The notes under the pieces: model-generated
The model's database searches: none
Seen by the model: the letters and a program-made list of their open reading frames with translations, nothing else
Told to the model about the DNA's origin: nothing
Shown: in pieces, positions 1 to 8,696 of the stretch
Layout of the letters: each line of letters opens with the position of its first letter
Position numbering within the stretch: position 1 is the stretch's first letter
Translations under genes and position numbers: made by a program
Origin: Acidobacteriota bacterium
GTDB taxonomy: Bacteria > Acidobacteriota > UBA6911
Length of the DNA: 64,000 nucleotides
Assembly: GCA_016929335.1 (NCBI GenBank)
Contig: JAFGIY010000222.1
Span: 16,759-80,758, forward strand
Direction of reading: 5' to 3'

Positions 1-325
1 ACTTCCCGTCCTTTTCATAGCAATCAGGCGCCCACATGCTGTTCTGTTTCGCATCCACCCATGCCACTTTATCCTGATCGATAATCATCCCATGATCAGT
101 CCAGTCCACCAGATTCTCCGATGAAAACACATGGTAGTCCTTCATGCAGAACCATTCGGTGCCGCAGTTGACATCATGCGAGGGGTATACGTAGATCCTG
201 CCTTTAAAAACTCTGGCCGTCGGATCGGCCGTAAACTGATCCCGGATGAGGGGATTCTGGGCAAGAGCGACAACGGCGCTCAGCAGCAAAAAACAAATCC
301 CAAGACCGACTTTCACATTCTTCAT
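1..325 (-). CDS. Secreted glycoside hydrolase family 43-like protein, N-terminal part only
   Basis: The reading frame starts at the ATG complementary to 323-325, after a good AGAGGAG ribosome site, and runs off the left edge after 108 codons. It opens with a signal peptide (MKNVKVG, then a Leu/Val-rich core ending ALA-QN). The mature start reads NPLIRDQFTADPTARVF, then GRIYVYPSHD and later SENLVDWTDHG and WAPDC. This spacing of 'DPt/RDQFTADP', 'YVYPSHD' and 'S.NLvdWtdhG...WAPd' is the typical first blade of GH43 beta-xylosidase/arabinosidase five-bladed propellers, where the Asp of the first motif is the general base. It would cleave arabinose- or xylose-containing polysaccharide outside the cytoplasm. 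The remaining blades lie outside the window, so substrate cannot be judged. Confident on family, not on substrate. Confidence 0.8.
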   Translation of the reverse strand, partial: MKNVKVGLGICFLLLSAVVALAQNPLIRDQFTADPTARVFKGRIYVYPSHDVNCGTEWFCMKDYHVFSSENLVDWTDHGMIIDQDKVAWVDAKQNSMWAPDCYEKDGK

Positions 326-674
326 AAGCGGACTCCTCTTTAAACTTTCCTATGACTCATTGGAGCATGACCGTTGAAATGCATCACAGTATAACCGGAG
401 ACCCCGCCTTCCCCTATCCCTGAAAAACGGCTCTTGCCTGAACCATGCACAAAGCGGCTTGTGGCAAACATAAACATCTTCCCTCCCGATTCTGAGAGGA
501 ACGTTAGGTCGACTTCCTTGTCCGAGCCTTATCTGCAGCTGCATTTCACTATGAATTCGTGGCGTTGTGTAAGGCTTTACGGGCAGGGTTTACCTATGCC
601 CTATTGCAGACTGTAAAATTATCTTACAATTCCTGAACTTATCCCATTCGATTGATTTTTCAATAATTACATTC
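326..674. other. Non-coding stretch upstream of GH43 gene
   Basis: About 350 bases between the GH43 start and the next plausible gene. Short open frames on both strands (for example 350-544 on the minus strand) have Arg/Cys-rich, unnatural composition and no ribosome site. I see no repeat or convincing promoter. It presumably carries the GH43 promoter. Confidence 0.4.
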
Positions 675-803
675 ATGACGAAATTCTTATTCAACTTACT
701 CCTGTCGGCAGCCTTTACATGTATTTGCCTTGCGACATTGGTTTTGGGTCAGAAAATGTGCGCATCTAAAGAAAATGGGGAAATCATATTATTCACTGAA
801 TGA
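675..803 (+). CDS. Possible 42-residue secreted peptide
   Basis: ATG at 675 opens a 42-codon frame whose product starts MTKFLFNLLLSAAFTC and continues with a hydrophobic run ending LATLVLGQ, which resembles a signal peptide or single membrane segment, followed by a short polar tail MCASKENGEIILFTE. No ribosome site is obvious before it and no family is recognised. It could be a real small exported peptide or the decayed 5' end of a former secreted protein gene. The 128 bases after it, up to the lipoprotein gene at 932, carry no other frame worth naming. Confidence 0.3.
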   Translation: MTKFLFNLLLSAAFTCICLATLVLGQKMCASKENGEIILFTE

Positions 804-931
804 ACAACTTACGGCACCGGATTGATGATCCAGGGCAGCAGACTTCCCGAATGGGTCAGGTATTTGCTTGATTATTAAAGATCTAAAAGTTTTTTTTTAC
901 TGACCTTCGAACTATCGCGCGAAATGTTTGC

Positions 932-1339
932 ATGAAATACTCAAGAATTGCCTATATTGCTCTTCCGGCTGCAATCCTGTTGCTGATTTTTCTGGTTAGC
1001 GCCTGCGGCAGCAGCAGTTCAATCGTGAAGATCGATACCGAATACACCTCTGTTTTTCTCGACAATGGCCAGATTTTCGTCGGGAAGCTGGAGAAGGTAG
1101 ACTCTTCCTACATTTTATTAAAGGATGTTTTCTATATAAAGAGCTGGGTAGTCCAGGACAAGGATGATCAAAGCAGGGAAATCAGAAACACGATCAGCAT
1201 GCGGATCGAAGAGGCGAATAATCCCGCATTCACGTATATCAACGCGCAGCACATCCTTGTCATAGAGCCGGTGTCGAGTAATTCAAAAATTAGTGATCTC
1301 ATCAAAAAAGCCAAAGCGGAGAAAAGCGCGGCATCCTAG
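932..1339 (+). CDS. Small hypothetical lipoprotein
   Basis: 135 residues. A hydrophobic leader (residues 5-24, LPAAILLLIFLVSAC) ends in a lipobox with Cys25, so the protein should be lipidated and anchored in an envelope membrane. The mature part begins with a Ser-rich linker (GSSSS) and a pattern YTSVFLDNGQIFVGKLEKVD..YILLKDVFYI, which resembles small beta-barrel domains seen in many uncharacterised bacterial and patescibacterial proteins that begin 'avfL.nGqvyfGKl'. The C-terminus is Lys/Ala-rich and polar. Nothing indicates a catalytic function. The next gene (1440) is on the same strand 100 bases downstream but shows no shared operon logic. Real gene likely; role unknown. Confidence 0.65.
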   Translation: MKYSRIAYIALPAAILLLIFLVSACGSSSSIVKIDTEYTSVFLDNGQIFVGKLEKVDSSYILLKDVFYIKSWVVQDKDDQSREIRNTISMRIEEANNPAFTYINAQHILVIEPVSSNSKISDLIKKAKAEKSAAS

Positions 1340-1439
1340 TGAAGCCTCAGGCTTTGGCTTCAAGGTTTTATCAGCGCCATTGCATTTATGTGGAGAGCAG
1401 TCCGGTTTTTAGCTCTCATATTAAGGGCGGAGGTTCTAT

Positions 1440-2828
1440 ATGAAACCGATTGTTTGCACGACATTAATCTTCCTGTGTATTGCTTGCCTGTTGCCCGCGG
1501 CAAAGGCGGCGACGATTTCATCAGATATAGTTTTCAGCAAATCAGGGCAGAACATGTGGGGAGCGGGAGACTCCTGGACATTCGATAAAAGCCTGTTTGT
1601 CGGATGGGATCCCAGTCCGTGGACTGATGGGCTTGATTTATTGTGGGACGGGGGCAATATCGGGCTTGAGGTAAAGGGCACCCTGGATTTCAAAGCGGGC
1701 CTTGATCTTGGGATGAAAATCGACAGCGGTTCGGTCAATATCAGGTATCCGATAGGTGTAAATCTCACTTTCCCTGAAGTTATCACAGAAGGTCAAATGA
1801 TCACGATAGGCTCGTCATTCGAGTTGCAGGGAGGGGCCAGTCTTGGAACCACTTTCCCGAGCATCACCCCTAAAGCGGACGCTGTGCTGGAGGTGAATGC
1901 AAATCTGCGCGCGACGGGATGCTACCTGTTCGATTGCACCAGCTGGACGTTGTTCAACAAGAACGTTTCTTACAGGAAAGACCTTCTCGAAGCTTTAGGT
2001 ATTCCTACGGCCAGCGGAGATTCAATAACCTTTGATCTAAGCTTTGGGTCCATTGAGGTCACGATCCCCGGCGATCTCGATACTATCGGCCATCTAGAGG
2101 GCAGCAGCCTGGTTGCCCAGACCGGCGAATTTGCCGGGGAATTCCTCGATGCGCGGCTTAATCTTCTCAGTTTGGGAGAGCTGATTCCCGGACCAGTGGG
2201 TTTGGCATTCAAAGCTTTTAATGAACTAGAGGAAGGGGGACATTACGAACACTGGGAACCTCTCGGCATTGACATCCTCGCTTTTAATGTCTGGTGGAAT
2301 CTCATCGATCTCGACATAGGAGCAATTGCGAGAATAACACAGGATTTCGAGTTTGTTCCCGATAAACTCATGGTTGACCTCGTGACCAATCAGGGGGACG
2401 CCTTTGCTTCATTTGAAGTCGGAAAGAGCGTAGAAGTGACTGTACCGCAAGGAGGGTTGGAGCTTACGCCGGTTTTCACTCTTGAAAACACTTTCACCAA
2501 CGAAACAGGTGTCCGATTCGATCCGGTCTTTAATGTCCTGCTGCTTGAATTTGACGGATTTTTAACAGTCTGGCCCGTCGGTATTCACCACCAATCCATC
2601 GGATTCGGTCCGGTTCTGGATAAGGAGTGGATTATTAATGGCCCCGATATCCCATTATTTACGAACGATTTTTCAGTCGATTTTGGCCAGGTCAGGGGCG
2701 GTTCATTTTATCTCGGCACCGAAGTCATGCCTTTACCCGGACAGGTACCCGAGCCAGGCAGCCTGGTCCTGTTCGGCAGCGGCATTATTGCTCTTGCAAT
2801 TACAGTAAGGATGCGCAGAAGAAAATAA
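1440..2828 (+). CDS. PEP-CTERM sorting domain protein
   Basis: 462 residues. Cleavable signal peptide at 1-23 (ending LLPAAKA), a long beta-rich extracellular body with Gly/Leu/Asp-rich segments and only two adjacent Cys positions, and a textbook C-terminal PEP-CTERM tail: VPEPGS, a roughly 18-residue membrane segment, then RMRRRK. Such proteins are exported by Sec, recognised by an exosortase at the PEP motif, cut, and usually glycosylated and displayed or released with exopolysaccharide. No exosortase or EPS gene lies in this window, so the processing enzyme must be elsewhere. The start is fixed by a GGAGG ribosome site ending about 8 bases before the ATG. A strong terminator follows at 2855. 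The body matches no family I can name. Confidence 0.8.
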   Translation: MKPIVCTTLIFLCIACLLPAAKAATISSDIVFSKSGQNMWGAGDSWTFDKSLFVGWDPSPWTDGLDLLWDGGNIGLEVKGTLDFKAGLDLGMKIDSGSVNIRYPIGVNLTFPEVITEGQMITIGSSFELQGGASLGTTFPSITPKADAVLEVNANLRATGCYLFDCTSWTLFNKNVSYRKDLLEALGIPTASGDSITFDLSFGSIEVTIPGDLDTIGHLEGSSLVAQTGEFAGEFLDARLNLLSLGELIPGPVGLAFKAFNELEEGGHYEHWEPLGIDILAFNVWWNLIDLDIGAIARITQDFEFVPDKLMVDLVTNQGDAFASFEVGKSVEVTVPQGGLELTPVFTLENTFTNETGVRFDPVFNVLLLEFDGFLTVWPVGIHHQSIGFGPVLDKEWIINGPDIPLFTNDFSVDFGQVRGGSFYLGTEVMPLPGQVPEPGSLVLFGSGIIALAITVRMRRRK

Positions 2829-2854
2829 GCTCCGGGATTCCCGAATTCCCATTG

Positions 2855-2890
2855 AAAAAGGCCGCTATTAGAAGCGGCCTTTTTCTTTTT
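2855..2890 (+). terminator. Rho-independent terminator after PEP-CTERM gene
   Basis: Perfect 8-bp stem AGGCCGCT (2859-2866) / AGCGGCCT (2873-2880), loop ATTAGA, flanked by an A-run and followed by TTTTTCTTTTTT. It lies 30 bases after the PEP-CTERM stop codon. Confidence 0.85.
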
Positions 2891-2979
2891 TCCAATCGGC
2901 AGAGGATAGAAGACCGGAAAGAATTTATAAGCCTCCGGCTTTGTGCGTAAAATAAAGGTGCCAAAGCACAGCCGATATC

Positions 2980-4137
2980 ATGAGATTTAAGGAAACAGCC
3001 GTGAGGACTCCTACGAGAACCCGAGAGTTTCAGGTTTTGGCCAAACCTGTCGGGGCACGCTGCAATTTGCGCTGCCGTTACTGCTACTACCTTCCTCAGG
3101 GAGAACGGCAATATCAACGGATGACGGACGACTTGCTGGAGACCTATATTGTCCAGCACATCCATGCCTGCAGCGATCCGGTGATCCGGTTCTCCTGGCA
3201 TGGGGGGGAACCGACACTGCTCGGTCTCGACGGTTTCCACAAAATCATAGCTCTACAAAAGCAGCATTGCCCGGAAGGCCGCCGCGCTGTGAACGGGATC
3301 CAGACCAACGGCCTCATGCTTCAGGACGATTGGTGCCGATTCCTGGCAAAGGAGCAAATTACTGTCGGGCTCAGCCTGGACGGCCCGGCTCGGTTTCACG
3401 ATCTTTATCGTGTGACTTCCGAAGGGGCCCCCACGCACAGCAGAGTGATGCGCGCATATGACCGCTTGCGCAAGCATGGAGTAACAACGGAATGCCTTTG
3501 CGTGGTTCATTCCGAAAATGTGCGTCACCCCCTGGATGTTTATGAATTCTTCCGCGGACTAAGCGTGCCCTATATAACCTTTCTTCCCTTAGTGGAGCCG
3601 GTGAGCGGAAACCAGGTTAGTGAGCGCAGCGTGCCGGCCGACGCCTGGGGTGATTTTTTGTGCGCAATTTTTGACCTCTGGCTGGACCGCGACATCGGTC
3701 GCGTCAAAATTCAGATTTTTGAAGAAGCCGCGCGCCCGGCTTTTGGACTGGAGCACACGCTATGCATCTTTCGCAAAACATGCGGAGGCGTGCCGATTCT
3801 GGAGTGTGACGGAGACGTTTATAGCTGCGACCATTTCGTGAAGCCTGAATACCGGCTGGGCAATATTCGCGAGACATCGCTTTCGACGATGCTCGACAGC
3901 CCCCGGCAGCGGGCTTTTGGCCGCGCCAAACAGGACACTCTACCGCGGCAATGCCGCCAATGCACGGTTCTGGATATGTGCAACGGTGGCTGCCCCAAAG
4001 ATCGTATTATCAGAACTCCGGAAGGCGAACCGGGCTTGAACTATCTCTGTTCCGGATATAAGCGGTTCTTTACTCACTGCCGGCCTTTTGTCGAAATGCT
4101 GGCAGGCGTCTGGCGCAATCAGACCCGGAATCTTTAG
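2980..4137 (+). CDS. Anaerobic sulfatase-maturating enzyme, radical SAM/SPASM
   Basis: 385 residues, the usual length of anSME/AslB/YdeM proteins. The radical-SAM cluster motif CNLRCRYCYY (CxxxCxxC) follows a KPVGARCN segment near residue 25, and FSWHGGEPTLLG is the expected GGEP SAM-binding stretch. The C-terminal SPASM part has the seven-plus cysteines of this family: FRKTCGGVPILEC, YSCDHFV (Cys plus the putative catalytic Asp), QCRQC, DMCNGGCP and a last YLCSG. It converts a Cys or Ser of a sulfatase to Calpha-formylglycine in the cytoplasm and needs anaerobic conditions. No sulfatase lies within the window, so the substrate is encoded elsewhere, or this is a paralogue acting on another peptide. 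The gene stands alone; the start ATG lacks a strong ribosome site. Confidence 0.82.
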   Translation: MRFKETAVRTPTRTREFQVLAKPVGARCNLRCRYCYYLPQGERQYQRMTDDLLETYIVQHIHACSDPVIRFSWHGGEPTLLGLDGFHKIIALQKQHCPEGRRAVNGIQTNGLMLQDDWCRFLAKEQITVGLSLDGPARFHDLYRVTSEGAPTHSRVMRAYDRLRKHGVTTECLCVVHSENVRHPLDVYEFFRGLSVPYITFLPLVEPVSGNQVSERSVPADAWGDFLCAIFDLWLDRDIGRVKIQIFEEAARPAFGLEHTLCIFRKTCGGVPILECDGDVYSCDHFVKPEYRLGNIRETSLSTMLDSPRQRAFGRAKQDTLPRQCRQCTVLDMCNGGCPKDRIIRTPEGEPGLNYLCSGYKRFFTHCRPFVEMLAGVWRNQTRNL

Positions 4138-4198
4138 TCTGCATTGTTGCAGATATGCGATCGCCTCAAGTGTCGATTGCTTCCCCTGGAGCCCGGAA

Positions 4199-5044
4199 TT
4201 AAAGTCTCTGTTTAAAGAAAGCCACCGTTCGTTTCCATGCAAGTTCCGCGGCCTCCTTATTATAGCGACCGGGACCGGTGTCGTTATTGAAGCCGTGTTG
4301 GGCGCCCGGATATATATGGATTTGGTATTCGATTCCCGCCTTTTTAAGCGCCGCTTCAAATCCCGGAATACCTTCATTGATCCGCTTGTCTTCGCCGGCG
4401 TAGTGACAGAGCATGGAGGATTTTATCTTGGGCACATCTTCGGAAGCAGGAACGGTGCCATAGTAGGGAACCGCCGCCTTCAATTCCGGAGAATTCACCG
4501 CCACCTGATTCGTCATTGCTCCGCCCCAGCAGAATCCGGTGCAGCCGACGTTGCCTGTCGTCTGGGGGTGAGTTCTGAGATAACGAACCGCCGCTGAAAA
4601 GTTTTTCACCGTGGCCGCGGAATCCAGCTGACGCATCGTTCCCATAATGTCGCTGCTGTTTGCGGCTGTACCTCCTAATGGTGACAGGGCATCCGGCGCG
4701 ATTACCAAGAATCCTTCCAGGGCCATACGCCGGGCCACGTCTTCGATATGGGCATTAAGTCCGAATATTTCATGAATCACAATCACGGCCGGCAGTTTAT
4801 CTTTCCCTTTTGGCCGGGCAAGATAAGCCTGCATCTCACCCCCTTCGGTCGGATATTTGATCCGTTGTGTTTCAAGTCGTGCATCCTCGGGAGCCACGAT
4901 TTGTGCCTGCCCTTGTGGTCCGGACAGCACCAGACATCCGGCAATCCCGGCGCCTGCCAATGACACGCAATGCTTGAGAAATTCCCGCCGATCCGGTGGG
5001 AGATCCGGACTGGTTTCTATCGTCTTACGCTTTGATTGTTTCAT
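4199..5044 (-). CDS. Exported dienelactone hydrolase family protein
   Basis: 281 residues. The N-terminus has a Tat-like leader (DRREFLKHCVSLAGAGIAGC) and then an alpha/beta-hydrolase domain of the dienelactone hydrolase type: PAVIVIHEIFGLN (oxyanion side), GFCWGGAM with the nucleophilic Cys, YAGEDKRI carrying the acid Asp, and PGAQHGFNND carrying the His. The Cys-Asp-His triad is complete. Family members hydrolyse dienelactones or other small esters/lactones; export and isolation from aromatic degradation genes argue against a chlorocatechol role here. AAAGGAGG precedes the ATG. It converges with the anSME gene and shares no operon. Substrate unknown. Confidence 0.82.
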   Translation of the reverse strand: MKQSKRKTIETSPDLPPDRREFLKHCVSLAGAGIAGCLVLSGPQGQAQIVAPEDARLETQRIKYPTEGGEMQAYLARPKGKDKLPAVIVIHEIFGLNAHIEDVARRMALEGFLVIAPDALSPLGGTAANSSDIMGTMRQLDSAATVKNFSAAVRYLRTHPQTTGNVGCTGFCWGGAMTNQVAVNSPELKAAVPYYGTVPASEDVPKIKSSMLCHYAGEDKRINEGIPGFEAALKKAGIEYQIHIYPGAQHGFNNDTGPGRYNKEAAELAWKRTVAFFKQRL

Positions 5045-5256
5045 TGATGTGCCTCCTTTCGAAGTGAATGCTCTAATGCCGAGGGCGTTATTCGTTTACC
5101 TATTTTGCATCCGGCAGCAGATGAGGAAAACCCGAAAATGCATGCCTCTGCATTTTTTATATGTCGGATCCGGGTGGTGCCGGCGGCTAAAACAAATACT
5201 GATGATCAAAAATGATTCCTGATGAGGGTACTCACATTATGTACCTGGAAAAGCCG

Positions 5257-6762
5257 TCATTCCCATTCCGAGTGCTTAGACTTGGGGCGTGTTTTGATCA
5301 TCTGGATCAAAAATGTGCCGATCGTCAACACCATAAGAGTACCGCTGATCGGTCTGCGGAAAAAGATAGTCCAATCGTTCTGGAAACTTATCATGGTTGT
5401 CATGAAGGACGTCTCCGCGAGGGGCCCCAGAATTGCACCCAACACGAGCGGCGCGATTGGGAACCGGAAGCGGTTGAAAAGATACCCTACGGCGCCAAAC
5501 GCAATCATCAGCCAGAGATCCGATATACTGCTTCGAATGGAGAAAGCTCCTATAAAACAAAGAATCATGATGTAAACGGAAATCACGGATTCCGGGAAAT
5601 CCAATATCTTCACCAATGGCCTGATTGCGAAATAGCCGAAAATGCACATCAGAATAATGCCGAGGAAAAGCGAGGCAAACACCGTATAAATCATATTTGT
5701 AGACGTGGCAAAAACTTGTGGTCCGGGCTGGATTCCATGAAGCAGTAATGCTCCCAGAATCACCGCCGTCGCTCCGCTCCCCGGCACTCCCAAAGTCAGC
5801 AGAGGAATCATAGCTCCTCCCACTGATGCCGTTGCGGCCGCTTGAGGCGCAACAATGCCTTCCGGGATACCTGTATTCAGTTTTTCTCGCATCCTGCCGA
5901 AGCGCTGCTCTATTCCGTAGGCGACAAAAGAGGCGATGGTTGCACCGGCTCCGGGAACAATTCCCAGTACATGACCCAGAATGGAACTCCGAAGAATAGA
6001 GACTTTCAGTCGCTGAATTTCCTTTCTTCCCGGCAGGCTGGTCTTCACAAAGCCTGAAGCCCGAACTGGCGCTGTGTTGCTTTCTCCCTGGATCCGGGTC
6101 AGCAATTCTCCTATTCCGTAGCAGCCGACAATTACCGTAAGGAATTCAATTCCGTTCATAAAGATCGGCTTTCCAAACGTGAAGCGTGGAGCTCCATAAG
6201 TAGGATCCACACCAACAGTCGACAGGAGAAGGCCCGCGAAAAGGCTGATAAAAGCATTCGACATGGATCCTCCACCCAAGGACACAACGCTGGTGAGGCC
6301 GAAAAGCACAATGGCAAAATATTCGGGCGTGGAGAACGTTAACGCAACCGTTGCCAGGGGCTGTGACAGCAATATCATGATGACGGCGGAGAGCAGGCCG
6401 CCGAAAAGAGCTGCATAAAGAGTCCAACCCAATGCTTTTGCCGCCTGTCCCTGACGGGCCATGGCAAAGCCGTCCCACAGAAACGGGACATGGATGGGCT
6501 CTCCGGGTATCCGAAACAGAATTGCCGTGAATGCTCCTCCATAGGTTCCTGAAACGTACATAGAAGTCAGGAGAATGATTGCCGGAGTAACATCCATTGA
6601 ATAGGTGAAAGGCAAAGCAAGCAGAACACCCATCACAAGAGTGAGACCCGGCAGAACGCCCACAAGCAAACCGGTGAAGGTTCCGGCAACCAGAAGGATC
6701 AGATTGGCCGGTTGAAGGCAGCCCGCAAAACCGATGAACAGGTTATGAACAATATCGATCAT
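5257..6762 (-). CDS. tctA: Tripartite tricarboxylate transporter large permease (TctA)
   Basis: 501 residues with about 12 predicted membrane segments. Diagnostic TctA stretches are present: FTGLLVGVLPGLT near the start, PFTYSMDVTPAIILLTSMYVSGTYGG, LGIVPGAGATIASFVAYG and LLTLGVPGSGATAVILGALLLHG. It forms the membrane channel of a secondary carboxylate transporter driven by an ion gradient, working with TctB and a periplasmic TctC. It is the last gene of a minus-strand operon (7435-8448, 6789-7346, 5257-6762), 26 bases after tctB. Substrates of the family are citrate and other di/tricarboxylates or aromatic acids; the sequence does not decide which. Confidence 0.92.
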   Translation of the reverse strand: MIDIVHNLFIGFAGCLQPANLILLVAGTFTGLLVGVLPGLTLVMGVLLALPFTYSMDVTPAIILLTSMYVSGTYGGAFTAILFRIPGEPIHVPFLWDGFAMARQGQAAKALGWTLYAALFGGLLSAVIMILLSQPLATVALTFSTPEYFAIVLFGLTSVVSLGGGSMSNAFISLFAGLLLSTVGVDPTYGAPRFTFGKPIFMNGIEFLTVIVGCYGIGELLTRIQGESNTAPVRASGFVKTSLPGRKEIQRLKVSILRSSILGHVLGIVPGAGATIASFVAYGIEQRFGRMREKLNTGIPEGIVAPQAAATASVGGAMIPLLTLGVPGSGATAVILGALLLHGIQPGPQVFATSTNMIYTVFASLFLGIILMCIFGYFAIRPLVKILDFPESVISVYIMILCFIGAFSIRSSISDLWLMIAFGAVGYLFNRFRFPIAPLVLGAILGPLAETSFMTTMISFQNDWTIFFRRPISGTLMVLTIGTFLIQMIKTRPKSKHSEWE

Positions 6763-6788
6763 AGAAGACTATACCGATGACAGCGTGG

Positions 6789-7346
6789 TTACCTGACCCC
6801 CAGGACTCCCAGAATGAAGAAGGTTATTTCAGAATATGGCTCGCGTCCCAAAGGCAGTGAAACATGGACTGCTTTCATGAATATCACGGCAAGTATCAGA
6901 GTCCCGATTAAGCTGTTCGCCAGAATAGCCCAGGCGTTTCTATACCTGGTCGCAATCATGAATAGAATGAAATAAAGGAATGTGCATAAAGGAAATCCCA
7001 ATGTGGTCAGCAGACAGGCATACGCTACCGTAATCGCGAGAACCCACAACAGAATCCCTGTGTGCATTTTGCATTTATTGAGTACTGCTTCCGGATGCAG
7101 CGGCGCCGTTTGATTTTGCAATATGTATTTTTTTGAAAAAATCCGCTTGATGATTTCATAAAAGCACGCCGCCATTGTCAACACCAGCAGAATTTTTGGC
7201 CAGAAGTCGGGGCCCAGGATCCCCCGCCTGGCGAAATAAGCAAAGGAGTCTGCCTGAAGATAAAGGTAAAGGGCTGCAGTAAACGTGAGCGCATAGGGCG
7301 CGATTTTTCTGGTTGCCTGGGAAAACATTTCGAGCGGACGCCTCAT
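6789..7346 (-). CDS. tctB: Tripartite tricarboxylate transporter small permease (TctB)
   Basis: 185 residues with four hydrophobic segments, the size and topology of the TctB subunit. The pattern GPDFWPKILLVLTMAACFYEI after the first segment is typical ('GP.fwP..l......'). The second half has TLGFPLCTFLYFILFMIATRYRN. It packs with TctA in the inner membrane. It sits between tctC and tctA; about 90 bases separate it from tctC, which leaves room for differential expression of the binding protein. Confidence 0.82.
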   Translation of the reverse strand: MRRPLEMFSQATRKIAPYALTFTAALYLYLQADSFAYFARRGILGPDFWPKILLVLTMAACFYEIIKRIFSKKYILQNQTAPLHPEAVLNKCKMHTGILLWVLAITVAYACLLTTLGFPLCTFLYFILFMIATRYRNAWAILANSLIGTLILAVIFMKAVHVSLPLGREPYSEITFFILGVLGVR

Positions 7347-7434
7347 TCTTTGAAGACAAAAAGTTTATATGTATGCAGCGCCTTCCATCGGAATATGCAT
7401 CTGATCATGGAGATCGTAGAGGCCCCTCGTAAAA

Positions 7435-8448
7435 CTACTTAAGCTTTTCGCCCCACAAGGCCTTCATTGCAGCCAGTTCATCATGGATAAATCCTGCGGC
7501 GGACAAAGCATCCATATAGCTGTCCTCGGCAGCAAATTGCTCTCGGAGAAATGCTTTGTATTCCGGCGTCGCTGCAGCTTTTGCGCACGCGTCCGATAGA
7601 ATTCTTATCCTGGCAGGATCGGTGCCTTTTTTAACCACAATAGTGCGGAACTGAGGAAGCCCTATATCGTGCCCAAACTCTCGAGAACAAGGCACATCCT
7701 TAAAAGAATTCAATCGTCTGGATCCAAACAGGATTATGGGCCGTATCTGCCCCCCTGTAATCAAAGAGCGGACATCTCCCGGCTGTTCATAGAGTGCATC
7801 GACATGCCCTCCCAAAACCGACAGGTAACGCTCTCCAGGTTTCGAATAGGGAACCTGGATAAGATTGATCCCTTTATTTTCCAGATACGTCATGCTGATA
7901 TCATCCACACTTCCAAAACCAAGGGTGGCTACTTTTAGTTTTCCGGGATTGGCTCTTGCGGCTTTTTCAAAATCCACCCAGGATTTGTATCGGCTGTTCT
8001 TCGCCACAAAAAGAAAGGAGGGGGCAAGAATCATTCTGGCAACAGGCACGATGTCACCTATCGCCCATCCGGTATGCCCGGTGGCAAGCGCGGCGTGAGA
8101 GTCGGCAATGTAGATGGCGATGGTATATCCATCTGCCGGCGCAGCGAGCATTTTGGTCATTCCCATCCCGCCCGTTGCACCCGGCACGTTAATCACCGGC
8201 AACGGGACTTTAAGGATTTTCTCCAGCAGGAAGCCGGATTTGCGGGCCAGTTGGTCCGCTCCGCCTCCCGGACCCCATGGCACAATGCATTCGATTGCAC
8301 GATGAGGATATTGCTTCTCCGCATCAGCATCGCCGGAAAATCCCGGAACCGTCAGGCACAACATGTATAAAAAAAGAATGATTCTTATTCCAAAAGCGTT
8401 TGCCGTGTATCCGCGCCATTCTTTCCCGATGATCGAAGCTGATGGCAT
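7435..8448 (-). CDS. tctC: Tripartite tricarboxylate transporter periplasmic binding protein (TctC/Bug)
   Basis: I choose the ATG complementary to 8446-8448 (337 residues); the frame is open to 8598 but the extra 50 residues are not family-like. A signal peptide (IILFLYMLCLTVPGFSGDADA) precedes the mature start QYPHRAIECIVPWGPGGGADQLAR, the classic Bug/TctC first beta-strand and Gly-rich ligand loop. Further family marks are PVINVPGATGGMGMTKMLAA, KLKVATLGFGSVDD and GGHVDALYEQPGDV. It captures a carboxylate in the periplasm and delivers it to TctAB. The ribosome site at this start is weak (GAGCAG). Confidence 0.88.
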   Translation of the reverse strand: MPSASIIGKEWRGYTANAFGIRIILFLYMLCLTVPGFSGDADAEKQYPHRAIECIVPWGPGGGADQLARKSGFLLEKILKVPLPVINVPGATGGMGMTKMLAAPADGYTIAIYIADSHAALATGHTGWAIGDIVPVARMILAPSFLFVAKNSRYKSWVDFEKAARANPGKLKVATLGFGSVDDISMTYLENKGINLIQVPYSKPGERYLSVLGGHVDALYEQPGDVRSLITGGQIRPIILFGSRRLNSFKDVPCSREFGHDIGLPQFRTIVVKKGTDPARIRILSDACAKAAATPEYKAFLREQFAAEDSYMDALSAAGFIHDELAAMKALWGEKLK

Positions 8449-8696
8449 TGACTGCTGCTCTTTTATGAAATCAATGCCGACCCGCCGGGAATTATGGCAT
8501 AATCGCAATTCATAAAAACGATATGGCTTTTTTGCGGCAGGTAGTGCATTTTCCGCGGGCATCCGCATAACGTCCATCACTCCGAGCATAAAATCCATAT
8601 TTTTCGATCCCCATGGAGAAAAGCTTCCTTATCCGCCCTTATTGTACAGCAAACCGCAGGCCATTGGAGGCCGTCATGCGGCTTCGAATTTAGGTT

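Noticed and set aside
8449..8598. Upstream start for TctC
   Set aside because: The 50 added residues are not signal-peptide-like; the hydrophobic leader begins after the Met at 8448.
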